The notes under the pieces: model-generated | Database searches by the model: none | The model's input: the letters and a program-made list of their open reading frames with translations, nothing else | What the model was told of the DNA's origin: nothing | DNA from: Catenuloplanes indicus | Lineage (GTDB): Bacteria > Actinomycetota > Actinomycetes > Mycobacteriales > Micromonosporaceae | Length of the DNA: 64,000 nt | NCBI RefSeq assembly: GCF_030813715.1 | Contig: NZ_JAUSUZ010000001.1 | Coordinates: forward strand, 806,001 to 870,000 | Direction of reading: 5' to 3' | Translations under genes and position numbers: made by a program | Shown: in pieces, positions 49,913 through 58,574 of the stretch | How positions within the stretch are numbered: the first letter of the stretch is position 1 | How the letters are laid out: each line of letters begins with the position of its first letter

Positions 49913-50599
49913 TCAGCGTGGCCCGTGGATCTCCCGGTGCAGGCGTTCCATCCGCTCGTCCAGCCGGGCCGCGTCGTGCGCGGCCGCGACCAGTTCCTCC
50001 CGCAGCGGGGCCGGGATGTCCGGGTCGTACTTGTAGTAGATCTTGTGCTCCAGGCTGGCCCAGAAATCCATCGCGACCGTGCGCAGCTGCACCTCGACCG
50101 GGACCGCCACCACCCGGTCGGACAGGAACACCGGGATCTCCACGATCAGGTGCAGGCTGCGGTAGCCGTTCGGTTTCGGCGCCGCGATGTAGTCCTTGGT
50201 GAGCAGCAGGTTGATGTCCGGCTGCCGGGTGAGCATGTCCGCGACCGTGTACACGTCGGAGACGAAGCTGCACACGATGCGGATACCGGCGATGTCCCGG
50301 ATGTGCGCCCGGACCTCGTCGACCGTCATCGCGCAGCCGATCCGCGCCGCCTTCGCCGTGATGCTGGCCGGCGTCTTCAGCCTCGGGCTGACGTGCTCGA
50401 TCGGGTTGCCCCGGCCCTTGTGCGCCAGCTCCTCCGCGAGGATCTTGACTTTCGTCTCGACCTCGGCCAGCCCGAACTTGTAGTGCAGCATGAACTGCGA
50501 GAAATCGTCGGCCAGATCCCGGAGCTTCTCGAACGTGGGCGTCACGCTGGACGCGGCCACCAGCTCCCTGCCTGGCCGGGACTTCCTGCGTTGAGGCAT
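49913..50599 (-). CDS. Small alarmone synthetase (RelA/SpoT domain only)
   Basis: A 228-residue protein consisting of a (p)ppGpp synthetase domain without hydrolase or regulatory domains. Key parts are RLKTPASITAKAARI (ATP-binding region), DIAGIRIVCSFVSDVY, DYIAAPKPNGYRSLHLIV (GTP binding, with the conserved Tyr) and VEVQLRTVAMDFWASLEHKIYY (the catalytic EVQ-R-AMD-W-EH set). It transfers pyrophosphate from ATP to GDP or GTP to make alarmones, and being free of the ribosome-binding regions it is likely controlled by expression or oligomerisation. The ATG is preceded by GGAGGG-like sequence. Confidence 0.93.
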   Translation of the reverse strand: MPQRRKSRPGRELVAASSVTPTFEKLRDLADDFSQFMLHYKFGLAEVETKVKILAEELAHKGRGNPIEHVSPRLKTPASITAKAARIGCAMTVDEVRAHIRDIAGIRIVCSFVSDVYTVADMLTRQPDINLLLTKDYIAAPKPNGYRSLHLIVEIPVFLSDRVVAVPVEVQLRTVAMDFWASLEHKIYYKYDPDIPAPLREELVAAAHDAARLDERMERLHREIHGPR

Positions 50600-50688
50600 C
50601 TTCGTAACCCTCCGTCACTCGCGCCATGAGGGTACGTCCCCGCCTCACCTTTCGGCGGAGGCGGAGACGTGGTGGCGCGGGACGAGTT

Positions 50689-51966
50689 TCAGTGCACCGC
50701 GACCGCGGCGTCGGCCGGGACGGTCTCGGTGAGCTGCCACGGGCGGGCCAGCGTCAGCAGCACCAGCGTGGCCGCGGCCAGGCTGCCCGCGATCACCGCG
50801 GCCATGGCCAGCGCGTCCGAGCCGAGCAGGCCGACCGCGGGAGCGGCCAGCGCGCCGATCCCGAACTGGCCGGCGCCGAGCAGCGCGGCAGCGGTGCCGG
50901 CGGCCTCGCCGTGCCGGGACAGCGCGAGCGCGGGCGCGTTCGGGAACGCCAGACCGGCCGCGGCCAGCACCAGCCACAGCGGGGCCAGCACACCGGCGAG
51001 CCCGCCGACCTCCAGCACGGACAGCACGACCAGCAGCACACCGGCGGTCAGCCCGCCGAGCAGCGCGGTCACCAGGATCTGGCTCGGCGTCCACCAGCGC
51101 AGCAGCCGCACGTTCAGCTGCGTAGCGATGATCATGCCGACCGCGCCGCCGCCGAACGCCAGGCCGAACTCCTGCTCGCTGAGCCCGAAGTCGCCCTGCA
51201 TGACGAAGCTGGAGCCGGCCACGTAACCGAAGATCGCCGCCATCATCAGGCCGGTGGTCAGCGCCAGACCGACGTAGACCCGGTCCCGGAGCAGGCCGGC
51301 GTAGGCGCGCAGCACGCTCGCGGGCGTGGCCGGCCGGCGGCGCTCCCGGGGCAGTGTCTCCGGCAGCCCGAACGCGGTCATCAGGATCAGGATCACGCCG
51401 AACACGGCGAGCGCGGCAAACACCCCACGCCAATCGGTACGGGACAGCAGCGCGCTGCCGAGCGTCGGCGCGAGCACCGGCGCCGCACCCATGACCAGCA
51501 TCAGCCGGGACAGGATCCGCGCGGCCGGGAGCCCGGTGAACAGGTCCCGCACCACCGCCATCGCGACCACCGCGGCCGCCGCGGCACCGAGGCCCTGCAG
51601 CACGCGGAGGGCGCCGAGCGTGCCGACGTTCGGCGCGAACACGCACAGGATCGAGGCGAGCACGTGTACCGCGGTGCCGGCCAGCAGCGGAATCCGCCGC
51701 CCGACCACGTCGGAGAGCGGCCCGATCAGCAGCTGCCCGGCCGCCAGCCCGGCGAGCGTGCCGGTGAGCGTGAGCTGCACGGCCGCGGCCGTGGTCGCGA
51801 ACTCCGCGGTCAGCGCGGGCAGCGCCGGCAGGTACATGTCGATCGTCAGCGGCCCGATCGCGATCAGCGACCCGAGTACGATGATCAGACGTGCCCGCTG
51901 CCCGGTGGTCATCAGATCGCCCGGCATGGCGGTGGTGGCCGCCTTCCGTTCCATGGTCGCGGTCAT
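50689..51966 (-). CDS. MFS multidrug exporter (Bcr/CflA-type)
   Basis: A 425-residue twelve-helix major facilitator. The family opening is IAIGPLTIDMYLPALPAL (helix 1), and the loop 2-3 motif is GPLSDVVGRRIPLLAG. RVLQGLGAAAAAVVAMAVVRDLF (helix 4) and PVLAPTLGSALL (motif C, helix 5) identify a proton-driven drug antiporter of the Bcr/CflA group. The ATG has GAGGAGAG upstream. It is monocistronic, with 236 bases of non-coding DNA in front. Confidence 0.9.
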   Translation of the reverse strand: MTATMERKAATTAMPGDLMTTGQRARLIIVLGSLIAIGPLTIDMYLPALPALTAEFATTAAAVQLTLTGTLAGLAAGQLLIGPLSDVVGRRIPLLAGTAVHVLASILCVFAPNVGTLGALRVLQGLGAAAAAVVAMAVVRDLFTGLPAARILSRLMLVMGAAPVLAPTLGSALLSRTDWRGVFAALAVFGVILILMTAFGLPETLPRERRRPATPASVLRAYAGLLRDRVYVGLALTTGLMMAAIFGYVAGSSFVMQGDFGLSEQEFGLAFGGGAVGMIIATQLNVRLLRWWTPSQILVTALLGGLTAGVLLVVLSVLEVGGLAGVLAPLWLVLAAAGLAFPNAPALALSRHGEAAGTAAALLGAGQFGIGALAAPAVGLLGSDALAMAAVIAGSLAAATLVLLTLARPWQLTETVPADAAVAVH

Positions 51967-52202
51967 CGCTCTCCTCGGTCGTCATCCTGCACGTAACGAC
52001 CCCCCGAGAGCCGCCGCACTTACAGTGGCCGACAAGTCCGCCCGGCGCGACCGCATTCCCGATCCGCACGACCGTGCGCCCCGTCACACCAGGGCCGCCG
52101 CGGCTGCTCGATCAGCATCGGGCGATCACGCCTGCCACCCGACCCGGCCGGGCGGCGCACGCGCAGCCGCGCTCCCGCATGCCAGCCCGCGCGCCGCCGC
52201 GC

Positions 52203-52769
52203 TCACGCGTCGCGGCGCGACAGCGACGCTGCGGCCGTGATCGCGGCGGCCAGTGTCCAGAGCGGCACGGCGGCACCCAGCCGGGCGGGATCGCCGGGCA
52301 GCCAGTCGCTCAGGTGCTCGTGACCGCGCAGCAGCGGGGTGGCGATGAAGTACACGCCGAGCAGCACCAGGATCGCCGGGACCGGGTGGCGGAGGATGAG
52401 CGTGACCGCGGCGGCGAGCAGCGCGGTCAGGGTGAGGTGGGCGGTGGCGTGGACGCCGCAGGTCAGGGACGCGAGCGCGGCGACCGGGAGGGTGGCGGTG
52501 GCCAGCGTGGCGGCCTTCGCGGCGAGCAGTGGGAGGCGACGGGGCATGGCCAGCAGTGTGGTGCGGAACTGGTTGCCGGCCTCGTGCTCGGCGGACACGG
52601 CCAGCACGCCGAGGACCAGGAAACCCGCCTGCGTGTACATCAACGGCAGCGCGCCCGGCTCGCCCGCCGCCCAGCGCAGCAGGACGGTCGTGGCCAGCGT
52701 CAGCGCCACGGTCAGCCGCAGTGCCGGCAGCGACCACAGTTTCAGCAGTTCGGCGTGCAGGTAGCTCAT
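52203..52769 (-). CDS. ABC-2-type permease subunit B
   Basis: A 188-residue membrane protein with about five to six helices, opening YLHAELLKLWSLPALRL, the typical ABC-2 N-terminus. It shares the 'SAEHEAGNQFRTTLLAMPRR' pattern with its neighbour (SSEFTPTGEHSAGVTQLHATLTAMPHR), which shows the two permeases are paralogues. It overlaps the upstream permease gene by ATGA and forms the last gene of the exporter operon. Confidence 0.78.
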   Translation of the reverse strand: MSYLHAELLKLWSLPALRLTVALTLATTVLLRWAAGEPGALPLMYTQAGFLVLGVLAVSAEHEAGNQFRTTLLAMPRRLPLLAAKAATLATATLPVAALASLTCGVHATAHLTLTALLAAAVTLILRHPVPAILVLLGVYFIATPLLRGHEHLSDWLPGDPARLGAAVPLWTLAAAITAAASLSRRDA

Positions 52770-53509
52770 GCGTCCCGCCGGTGGAAGAGCCAGGCGGCGA
52801 GGGTGAGCAGCGCGACGACCCAGGTGGTCATGGTGAGGCCGGCGACCAGCGGGGACATCGGGTGGTCGAACTGGCCGCCGCGGATGAACATGCGGGCACC
52901 GGCGATGTCGGGCAGGTAGTAGGCCAGGTCGGTGAGCTTGGTGAGCAGGTAGGACACGGAGACGAAGAAGCTGTTCACGATCAGGACGGTGAGCGGCACG
53001 ATGCCGTTGCGGACGATCAGCGTGATCGCGAACGCGAGCAGCGCGAGCAGCACCCAGTAGATCAGCACCGTGACCAGCCGGGCCGGGTCCACCGGGGGCA
53101 TCGCGTCGCCGTGCAGCGCGCGGGTCAGCGTGAGCACCCCGGCCGCGGCCAGCACGGACTGCACCAGCACCACCGCGCTCAGCACGGCCGCCTTCGCACC
53201 CAGCAGACGCAGCCGGTGCGGCATCGCGGTCAGCGTGGCGTGCAGCTGGGTGACACCGGCCGAGTGCTCGCCGGTCGGCGTGAACTCGCTGCTGACGATG
53301 ACCACGCCGAGCACCAGCGGACCGAGCAGCCCGGCGCCGAGGTCGTTCATGCCGAGATTGGACAGGTCGCCGTAGCTGCCGTCCGCGATCGCGCGGCGGA
53401 CGGCCGGCGCGTTGATCAGCACGATCAGCGGTGCCAGCAGCGTACCGATGATCAAGCCAGCCCAGGCGGTCGGCAGGCCGAGCAGTTTGCGCAGCTCCGC
53501 GATCACCAC
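52766..53509 (-). CDS. ABC-2-type permease subunit A
   Basis: A 247-residue membrane protein with about six helices. It starts at GTG 53509 or at the adjacent GTG 53506; the latter gives the usual GTGA overlap with the ATPase stop. The N-terminus VIAELRKLLGLPTAWAGL and the first-loop VSSEFTPTGEHSAG pattern are ABC-2 signatures. It pairs with the smaller downstream permease and the upstream ATPase. Confidence 0.8.
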   Translation of the reverse strand: MVIAELRKLLGLPTAWAGLIIGTLLAPLIVLINAPAVRRAIADGSYGDLSNLGMNDLGAGLLGPLVLGVVIVSSEFTPTGEHSAGVTQLHATLTAMPHRLRLLGAKAAVLSAVVLVQSVLAAAGVLTLTRALHGDAMPPVDPARLVTVLIYWVLLALLAFAITLIVRNGIVPLTVLIVNSFFVSVSYLLTKLTDLAYYLPDIAGARMFIRGGQFDHPMSPLVAGLTMTTWVVALLTLAAWLFHRRDA

Positions 53510-54216
53510 GCGGCACCGCCACCGGACGCGGTCAGCGCGAAGAACGCGTCCTCCAGGGTGCGGTGGTCACCGGTCACCTCGGCCAGCGTGCCGGACACCA
53601 CGACCCGGCCCTTGTCGATCACGACCACGTCGTCCGCGGTCTCGGCCAGCTCGCCCATCAGGTGGCTGGACAGCAGGACCGTGCGCCCCTGTGCCGCACG
53701 CTCCCGCAGGAAGCTCCGCATCCACCGGATGCCGCCCGGGTCCAGGCCGTTGACCGGCTCGTCGAGGATCAGCACCTCCGGGTCGCCGAGCAGCGCGGTG
53801 GCCAGGCCCAGCCGGCGGCTCATGCCGAGCGAGAACCGGCCCGCGCGCTTGCCGGCGTCGCCGGCCAGGCCGACCACCTCGAGCACCTCGTCGGCGCGGG
53901 TGGCGGGCAGCCCGTTGGACGCGGCGACCCAGCGCAGGTGGGCGCGGGCGGTGCGGGCCCGGTGCGCGCCGGAGCCGTCGAGCAGCGCGCCGACCCGGGT
54001 CAGCGGGCGGGGCAGGTCACGGTAGCGGCGACCGCAGACCAGCGCGGTGCCGGCATCCGCCCGGTCGAGGCCGAGCAGGACGCGCAGCGTGGACGTCTTG
54101 CCGGCGCCGTTCTGACCGAGGAAACCGGTGACGCGGCCGGGCCGGGCCTCGAAGCTCACGTCGTACAGAATCCGGGTCCTGCCCTTGCTCTTGCTGACCC
54201 GATCGATGGAGATCAT
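53503..54216 (-). CDS. ABC transporter ATP-binding protein (exporter type)
   Basis: A 237-residue ATPase. Walker A is GQNGAGKTS, the signature is FSLGMSRRLGLA, Walker B is VLILDEPVNGLDP and the switch is LSSHLMGE, typical of the bacteriocin/antibiotic ABC-2 exporter ATPases. It leads the ATPase-permease-permease operon and is divergent from a two-component system, the classic arrangement for peptide-antibiotic sensing and resistance modules, although no lantibiotic or bacitracin-specific motif is visible. Confidence 0.9.
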   Translation of the reverse strand: MISIDRVSKSKGRTRILYDVSFEARPGRVTGFLGQNGAGKTSTLRVLLGLDRADAGTALVCGRRYRDLPRPLTRVGALLDGSGAHRARTARAHLRWVAASNGLPATRADEVLEVVGLAGDAGKRAGRFSLGMSRRLGLATALLGDPEVLILDEPVNGLDPGGIRWMRSFLRERAAQGRTVLLSSHLMGELAETADDVVVIDKGRVVVSGTLAEVTGDHRTLEDAFFALTASGGGAAW

Positions 54217-54248
54217 GCCGGTCAGTCAACCCCGGTACGGACGCGGGC

Positions 54249-54307
54249 ACATCGGACCGGTGTCCGATGTGCGGGCGCGTCTCAGACCTCAGTCTGAGAA
54301 CTACAGT
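54249..54307. promoter_or_regulatory. Two palindromes in the divergent ABC / two-component promoter
   Basis: ACATCGGAC-CGGT-GTCCGATGT (54249-54270, 9-bp arms) is followed 10 bases on by CTCAGAC-CTCA-GTCTGAG (54281-54298, 7-bp arms). A -10-like TACAGT (54302-54307) precedes the kinase GTG by 7 bases, which suggests a leaderless transcript with the second palindrome over its -35. The response regulator encoded next door is the natural candidate binder. Confidence 0.75.
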
Positions 54308-54314
54308 CGATGCG

Positions 54315-55142
54315 GTGAGACCCCGCCGCACCCTGTCCCCCGCGCTGATCGTCGCGGCCGTCACGAGCGGCGTGCTGATCACGGCCATGTGCACGGCCGG
54401 CGCGTCCGGGCCGCTCGCGTCCGTGGTTCCGGCCGTGATCGTCGGCGGGGCGGTCGGCGCCACGATCTGGACCGTGCGGCGGGCACGGGCCGACCGTGCC
54501 GATTACGAGAGGAGGCTGACCGCGTGGGCCGCGTCCGAGGCGGTCCTGGCCGAGCGGCTGCACATCGCACGCGACCTGCATGACATCGTCTCGCACGGGC
54601 TGGGCCTGATCACGGTGCGCGCCGCGGCCACCCGGCACCTGCCGAAGTCGCCGCAGGTCACGGAGGCGCTGACCGACATCGAGGAGGCAAGCCGGACGGC
54701 CACCGCGGAGCTGCGCCGCATGCTGGGCGTGCTGCGCTCCACCGGCCCGCTCACGCCAGTGGACGGCCTCGACGACCTGGCCGCGATCGTGGCGGACGCC
54801 GGGCGCACCGGGCTGCGCGTGGAACTGACCGTGGGTGAGCTGGGGCCGGTCTCGCCCGGCGTGCAGGTCGCGGTGGCCCGGACCGTTCGGGAGGGACTGG
54901 CCAACGCCGCCCGGCACGCGGGGCCGTGCGACGTGCGCGTGCAGGTGCACCGCGACCGGGAGCACCTGGTGGTGACGGTCGCGGACGGCGGGCCGGCGCC
55001 CGGCTGGCGGGCCACGCCCGGTGCCGGACACGGGCTGGCCGGGCTGCGCGAACGCGTCGGCAGCCTCGGCGGCGTGCTCAGCGCGGCCGCGGTCGACGGC
55101 GGTTTCCGGGTCAGCGCCCGCATACCGGACGCGGCGTCATGA
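54315..55142 (+). CDS. Sensor histidine kinase (HisKA_3, NarL-system type)
   Basis: A 275-residue kinase starting at GTG 54315. Two transmembrane helices lie at ~10-28 and ~36-53 with almost no extracellular loop, so sensing must be within the membrane or through a partner. The dimerisation box ARDLHDIVSHGLG contains phospho-acceptor His89. The ATP-binding domain has REGLANAARHAGP and GAGHGLAGLRERVGSLGG. The intramembrane-sensing layout beside an ABC-2 exporter resembles LiaS/BceS-like detection of membrane-active compounds. It overlaps the regulator gene by ATGA. Confidence 0.9.
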   Translation: MRPRRTLSPALIVAAVTSGVLITAMCTAGASGPLASVVPAVIVGGAVGATIWTVRRARADRADYERRLTAWAASEAVLAERLHIARDLHDIVSHGLGLITVRAAATRHLPKSPQVTEALTDIEEASRTATAELRRMLGVLRSTGPLTPVDGLDDLAAIVADAGRTGLRVELTVGELGPVSPGVQVAVARTVREGLANAARHAGPCDVRVQVHRDREHLVVTVADGGPAPGWRATPGAGHGLAGLRERVGSLGGVLSAAAVDGGFRVSARIPDAAS

Positions 55143-55798
55143 CGCGCGTGCTGCTCGTCGACGACCAGCCGCTGCTCCGCCGCAGCCTCGCCATGATCAT
55201 CGACAATGACCCGGCGCTGGAGGTGGTCGGCGAGGCCGCGGACGGCACCGAGGCCGTGATCCGGGCCCGCGCCACCCGGCCGGACGTGGTGCTGATGGAC
55301 GTGCGCATGCCGCACCTGGACGGCCTCGAGGCGACCCGGCGGATCTGCGCCGACCCCGCGCTGACCGGCACCCGGGTGCTGGTCCTGAGCATGTTCGAAC
55401 TCGACGAGTACGTCTGGCAGGCGCTGCACGCGGGCGCCTCCGGTTTCCTGCTCAAGGACGCCCGGCCGGAAGACCTGATAGACGCCATCCACCGTACGGC
55501 CGAAGGGGTGTCGCTGTTCGCCCCGTCCATCCTGACCCGGCTGGTCACGCACTATGTGGGCACGCCACGGCCCGGCCGGCCCGGTGCCACGCCGGGCGGG
55601 CTGACCGCGCGCGAGGTGGAGGTGCTGACGCTGATCGGACGCGGCCTGTCCAACGACGAGATCGCGACCGCGCTGGTCGTCTCGGTCAAGACGGTGAAGA
55701 CGCACATCACCCACCTGCTGGCCAAGCTCGCCGCCCGGGACCGCGCCCAGCTGGTCATCGCCGCGTTCGACGCGGGCCTGGTGCGGCCGCGCGGATAG
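55139..55798 (+). CDS. NarL/LuxR-type response regulator
   Basis: A 219-residue regulator. The receiver domain spans residues 1-120, with acidic pocket DDQ and phospho-acceptor Asp54 in VVLMDVRMP. The C-terminal LuxR helix-turn-helix (~150-215) carries GGLTAREVEVLTLIGRGLSNDEIA and VKTHITHLLAKL. It partners the kinase encoded just upstream and probably acts on the palindromes in the divergent promoter region, controlling the ABC exporter and its own operon. Confidence 0.93.
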   Translation: MTRVLLVDDQPLLRRSLAMIIDNDPALEVVGEAADGTEAVIRARATRPDVVLMDVRMPHLDGLEATRRICADPALTGTRVLVLSMFELDEYVWQALHAGASGFLLKDARPEDLIDAIHRTAEGVSLFAPSILTRLVTHYVGTPRPGRPGATPGGLTAREVEVLTLIGRGLSNDEIATALVVSVKTVKTHITHLLAKLAARDRAQLVIAAFDAGLVRPRG

Positions 55799-55888
55799 CC
55801 GCAACCGCGTCGCACCCGGTCCGCACCCGCGCTGCCACCGGCGGGCCGGACCGTGTTGGTTCGGGGAAGACCGCGAAACGGAGACGGC

Positions 55889-58420
55889 ATGGGCGTCAGG
55901 CGACGGCTGGCGGCGTTCGGCGCTGCCATGCTGGTGGCGCTGCCCGCCGCCATCGGGCTGCCCGGCGCGGCGCTCGCGGTCCCCGCCGCACCCAAGACCT
56001 TCACCGCGGTACGGAACACGGCCGCACCCGGGCAGATCACGCTCGGCTGGAAGACCGTGCCGGACGCGGACCACTACGTCGTCGACGTGCTGCGCGACGA
56101 CGTGGCCCAGCCCGCGGTGTCGCTGCCGCCGTCGGCCACGTCGTACACGGTGGACGGATCGGACCCGTGCGTCACGTACAAGATCCGGATCGGTGCGGTC
56201 GACGCGTCCGGCAACGGGACCAGCACGGGCTACGTGACGGTGCGGACGCTGACGCCCGGCGTGGTGCCCGGCATGACCACCGGACGGTCGGACGTCACCA
56301 CCGGCACGGTCTACTGGCGGGTGCCGTCGCACACCGGCTACTCGCCGATCACCGGCTACCGGATGCTGCTGACCCGCGACTCGGACGGCGCCGCGCTGGC
56401 CGACCGGACGGTCACCGAGCTGTCGCACAGCCTGCCGGGGCTCGATCCGGCGATGACGTACAGGATCCAGGTCACGTCCGTGAACGAATGGGGTGCGTGC
56501 GCCACGGCGACGTCGCCGATCGGGCGCTGGCGGCCGGCCGACCCGGTCTCGATCACGGCGAGCCGGCGGGCGGAGGCACCGGCCACGGCCGACGTGTCCT
56601 GGGTACCGGCGCCGAGCCAGCCCTCACCGACGTACTACCAGCTGACCTACGCCAGCGGCACGACCACGTCGACGGTACGGGTGGACGCGCCGGCCACGTC
56701 GGCGGCGCTGACACTGGACACGGCGCGGACGTGGACGCTTCAGGTCAAGTCCTACAACGAGTACGGCGGAAGCGGCGCGGCAACGACGACACTCGGCGTG
56801 TACGTGCCACCGTCGCCGTCCGCGACCCCGGCAGCGTCTCCGTCTCCGTCGCCTGCGAGCCCGGCGTCGCCCACGAGCCCGGCGTCGCCTGCCAGTCCGG
56901 CGCCGCCCACGAGTCCGACGCCGGTCGGGAGTCCGACGCCGGTCGGGAGTCCGACGCCGTCCGAAACGGCGAGTCCGTCGCCGTCTGCGAGCCCGTCCTG
57001 GCCCGCGAACGCCACTCCCTCGGCGACTCCCGGCGTGTCGCCGTCCGACACGCCGGGCCCGTCCGTGAGTCCGACGGACATCGCGGCTTCTTCGCCGTCC
57101 GTGGCTCCCGACTCGGCGCTGCCCTCGTCGCCGTCCTCGCCCGCCGACGCGGGCACGCCGTCTACGAGCCCGACGCCGGCCGGAGGCGCGACGCCGTCCC
57201 CGATCCCGGTTCCGACCGGCGGTCCGGCTCCGTCCGCCGATCCCGAGTTGGCGCCCAGCGCCGAGCCGTCCCTGCCTCCGGCCGCCGATCCCGGCCCGGC
57301 GCCTTTCCCGGAGCCGATCCCCACTCCCGGGCAGTCGCCGAACCCGGTCGTCACATCACCCGCTGCCGGCGAAGACCCGAGTCTCCTCCCGCAGCCGAGT
57401 CCCGGACCGGCGCCGAGCCCGGACCCGGTCGCAAGCCCGAATCCGGCACCGGACCCGGACCCGGTCCCGAGTCCGGATCCGGCACCGAGCTCCGGCGCGG
57501 GCCCGGCACCGAGCCCGAATCCGGCGTCCAGCTCCGGCCCGGTCGCAAGCCCGATTCCGGCACCGAGCTCCGGTCCGGGCCCGGCTCCGGGTCCGGAGCC
57601 GAACGGGCCGGAAGCCGGCCCCGTGACCAGTCCGTCACCGGCACCGGAGGACGGGCCGAGTCCCACGCCGGCACCGTCCGTGGCGCCGGGAACGGTGCAG
57701 CCGGGTGACACGACCCCGCCGGTGATCGTCGCGGTGCTGTCCGAGCCGGCCGGCGTCGGCGGGTGGCACCGGGGGTCGGTCACCGTGGCGTTCGCCTGCG
57801 CGGACGGGCAGTCGGCGGTCGTCTGGTGCCCGCCGGCCGTCCCGGTCACCGAGGACGGTGCGGGCCAGGAGGTCACCGGTACCGCGGTCGACGCCGCCGG
57901 GAACCTGGCCGATGCCACGGTCACGGTCAACCTGGATCGCACCGCGCCGGTCATCGTCGCCACGGTGCTGGGCACCCGGTCCGCGAACGGCTGGTACACC
58001 ACGCCGCCCACCGTGCGTTTTGCCTGCACCGACATGGGTTCCGGGGTTGCCTCCTGCCCGGCGGAGCGGCGCCTCACCGCGGAGAGCCGGTCGATGACGG
58101 TCACCGGGCAGGTCACCGACCGGGCCGGGAACACCGCGGTCGCGTCGGTGACCGGAATCAAGATCGACCTGGTCGCGCCCGCGACCCGGATCACCGGCGT
58201 GGTGCCGTTCGGCCCGTTCCGCCGCTTCATGACGCCGGCTCCGGTGTGCGTCACCACGGACGCGGTCTCCGGTGTGGCACGCCGGGCCACGCTGACCGTC
58301 ACCACCACCGGTTCCGGCCGGCGCACCGTCACCTGCGCCGGCGGCACCGACCACGCGGGCCGCACCGCCGCACCGGTCACCGTCACCTACGCCGTCGAAC
58401 AGCGCCGCGTGCGCCGCTGA
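55889..58420 (+). CDS. Secreted fibronectin-III/Pro-rich/Ig-like protein
   Basis: An 843-residue secreted protein. The ATG at 55889 follows a GGAGA and starts a signal peptide (MGVRRRLAAFGAAMLVALP, ending ALAVPAAP). Three fibronectin type III-like domains cover ~45-310 (GQITLGWKTVPDADHYVVDV, ITGYRMLLTRD). A ~300-residue Pro/Ser/Ala linker with degenerate repeats (SPTPVGSPTP) follows. The C-terminal ~220 residues contain three Ig-like modules with paired cysteines (VTVAFACADGQSAVVWCPPA and VRFACTDMGSGVASCPAE). No catalytic motif or sortase signal is visible. An adhesive or stalk-like extracellular role is inferred. Confidence 0.8.
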   Translation: MGVRRRLAAFGAAMLVALPAAIGLPGAALAVPAAPKTFTAVRNTAAPGQITLGWKTVPDADHYVVDVLRDDVAQPAVSLPPSATSYTVDGSDPCVTYKIRIGAVDASGNGTSTGYVTVRTLTPGVVPGMTTGRSDVTTGTVYWRVPSHTGYSPITGYRMLLTRDSDGAALADRTVTELSHSLPGLDPAMTYRIQVTSVNEWGACATATSPIGRWRPADPVSITASRRAEAPATADVSWVPAPSQPSPTYYQLTYASGTTTSTVRVDAPATSAALTLDTARTWTLQVKSYNEYGGSGAATTTLGVYVPPSPSATPAASPSPSPASPASPTSPASPASPAPPTSPTPVGSPTPVGSPTPSETASPSPSASPSWPANATPSATPGVSPSDTPGPSVSPTDIAASSPSVAPDSALPSSPSSPADAGTPSTSPTPAGGATPSPIPVPTGGPAPSADPELAPSAEPSLPPAADPGPAPFPEPIPTPGQSPNPVVTSPAAGEDPSLLPQPSPGPAPSPDPVASPNPAPDPDPVPSPDPAPSSGAGPAPSPNPASSSGPVASPIPAPSSGPGPAPGPEPNGPEAGPVTSPSPAPEDGPSPTPAPSVAPGTVQPGDTTPPVIVAVLSEPAGVGGWHRGSVTVAFACADGQSAVVWCPPAVPVTEDGAGQEVTGTAVDAAGNLADATVTVNLDRTAPVIVATVLGTRSANGWYTTPPTVRFACTDMGSGVASCPAERRLTAESRSMTVTGQVTDRAGNTAVASVTGIKIDLVAPATRITGVVPFGPFRRFMTPAPVCVTTDAVSGVARRATLTVTTTGSGRRTVTCAGGTDHAGRTAAPVTVTYAVEQRRVRR

Positions 58421-58475
58421 GCCGAGCACCCCGAAACCCGGCCGGGGCGGCGTCCCGGCCGGGGGCGTACTCGGC
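58421..58475 (+). terminator. Terminator-like hairpin
   Basis: GCCGAG (58421-58426) and CTCGGC (58470-58475) enclose two CCCGGCCGGG units that can pair with each other, giving a long imperfect stem starting immediately after the stop codon. Confidence 0.65.
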
Positions 58476-58574
58476 TAGGCGTAAAAAGCGTCCCGGGCGC
58501 GTCCGAAGCCGGTATCGCGGCCCGCCGGTGGAATCATCGCGGGGTGCGGTGCAGCGTTGATCTAGGGTGGGAGC

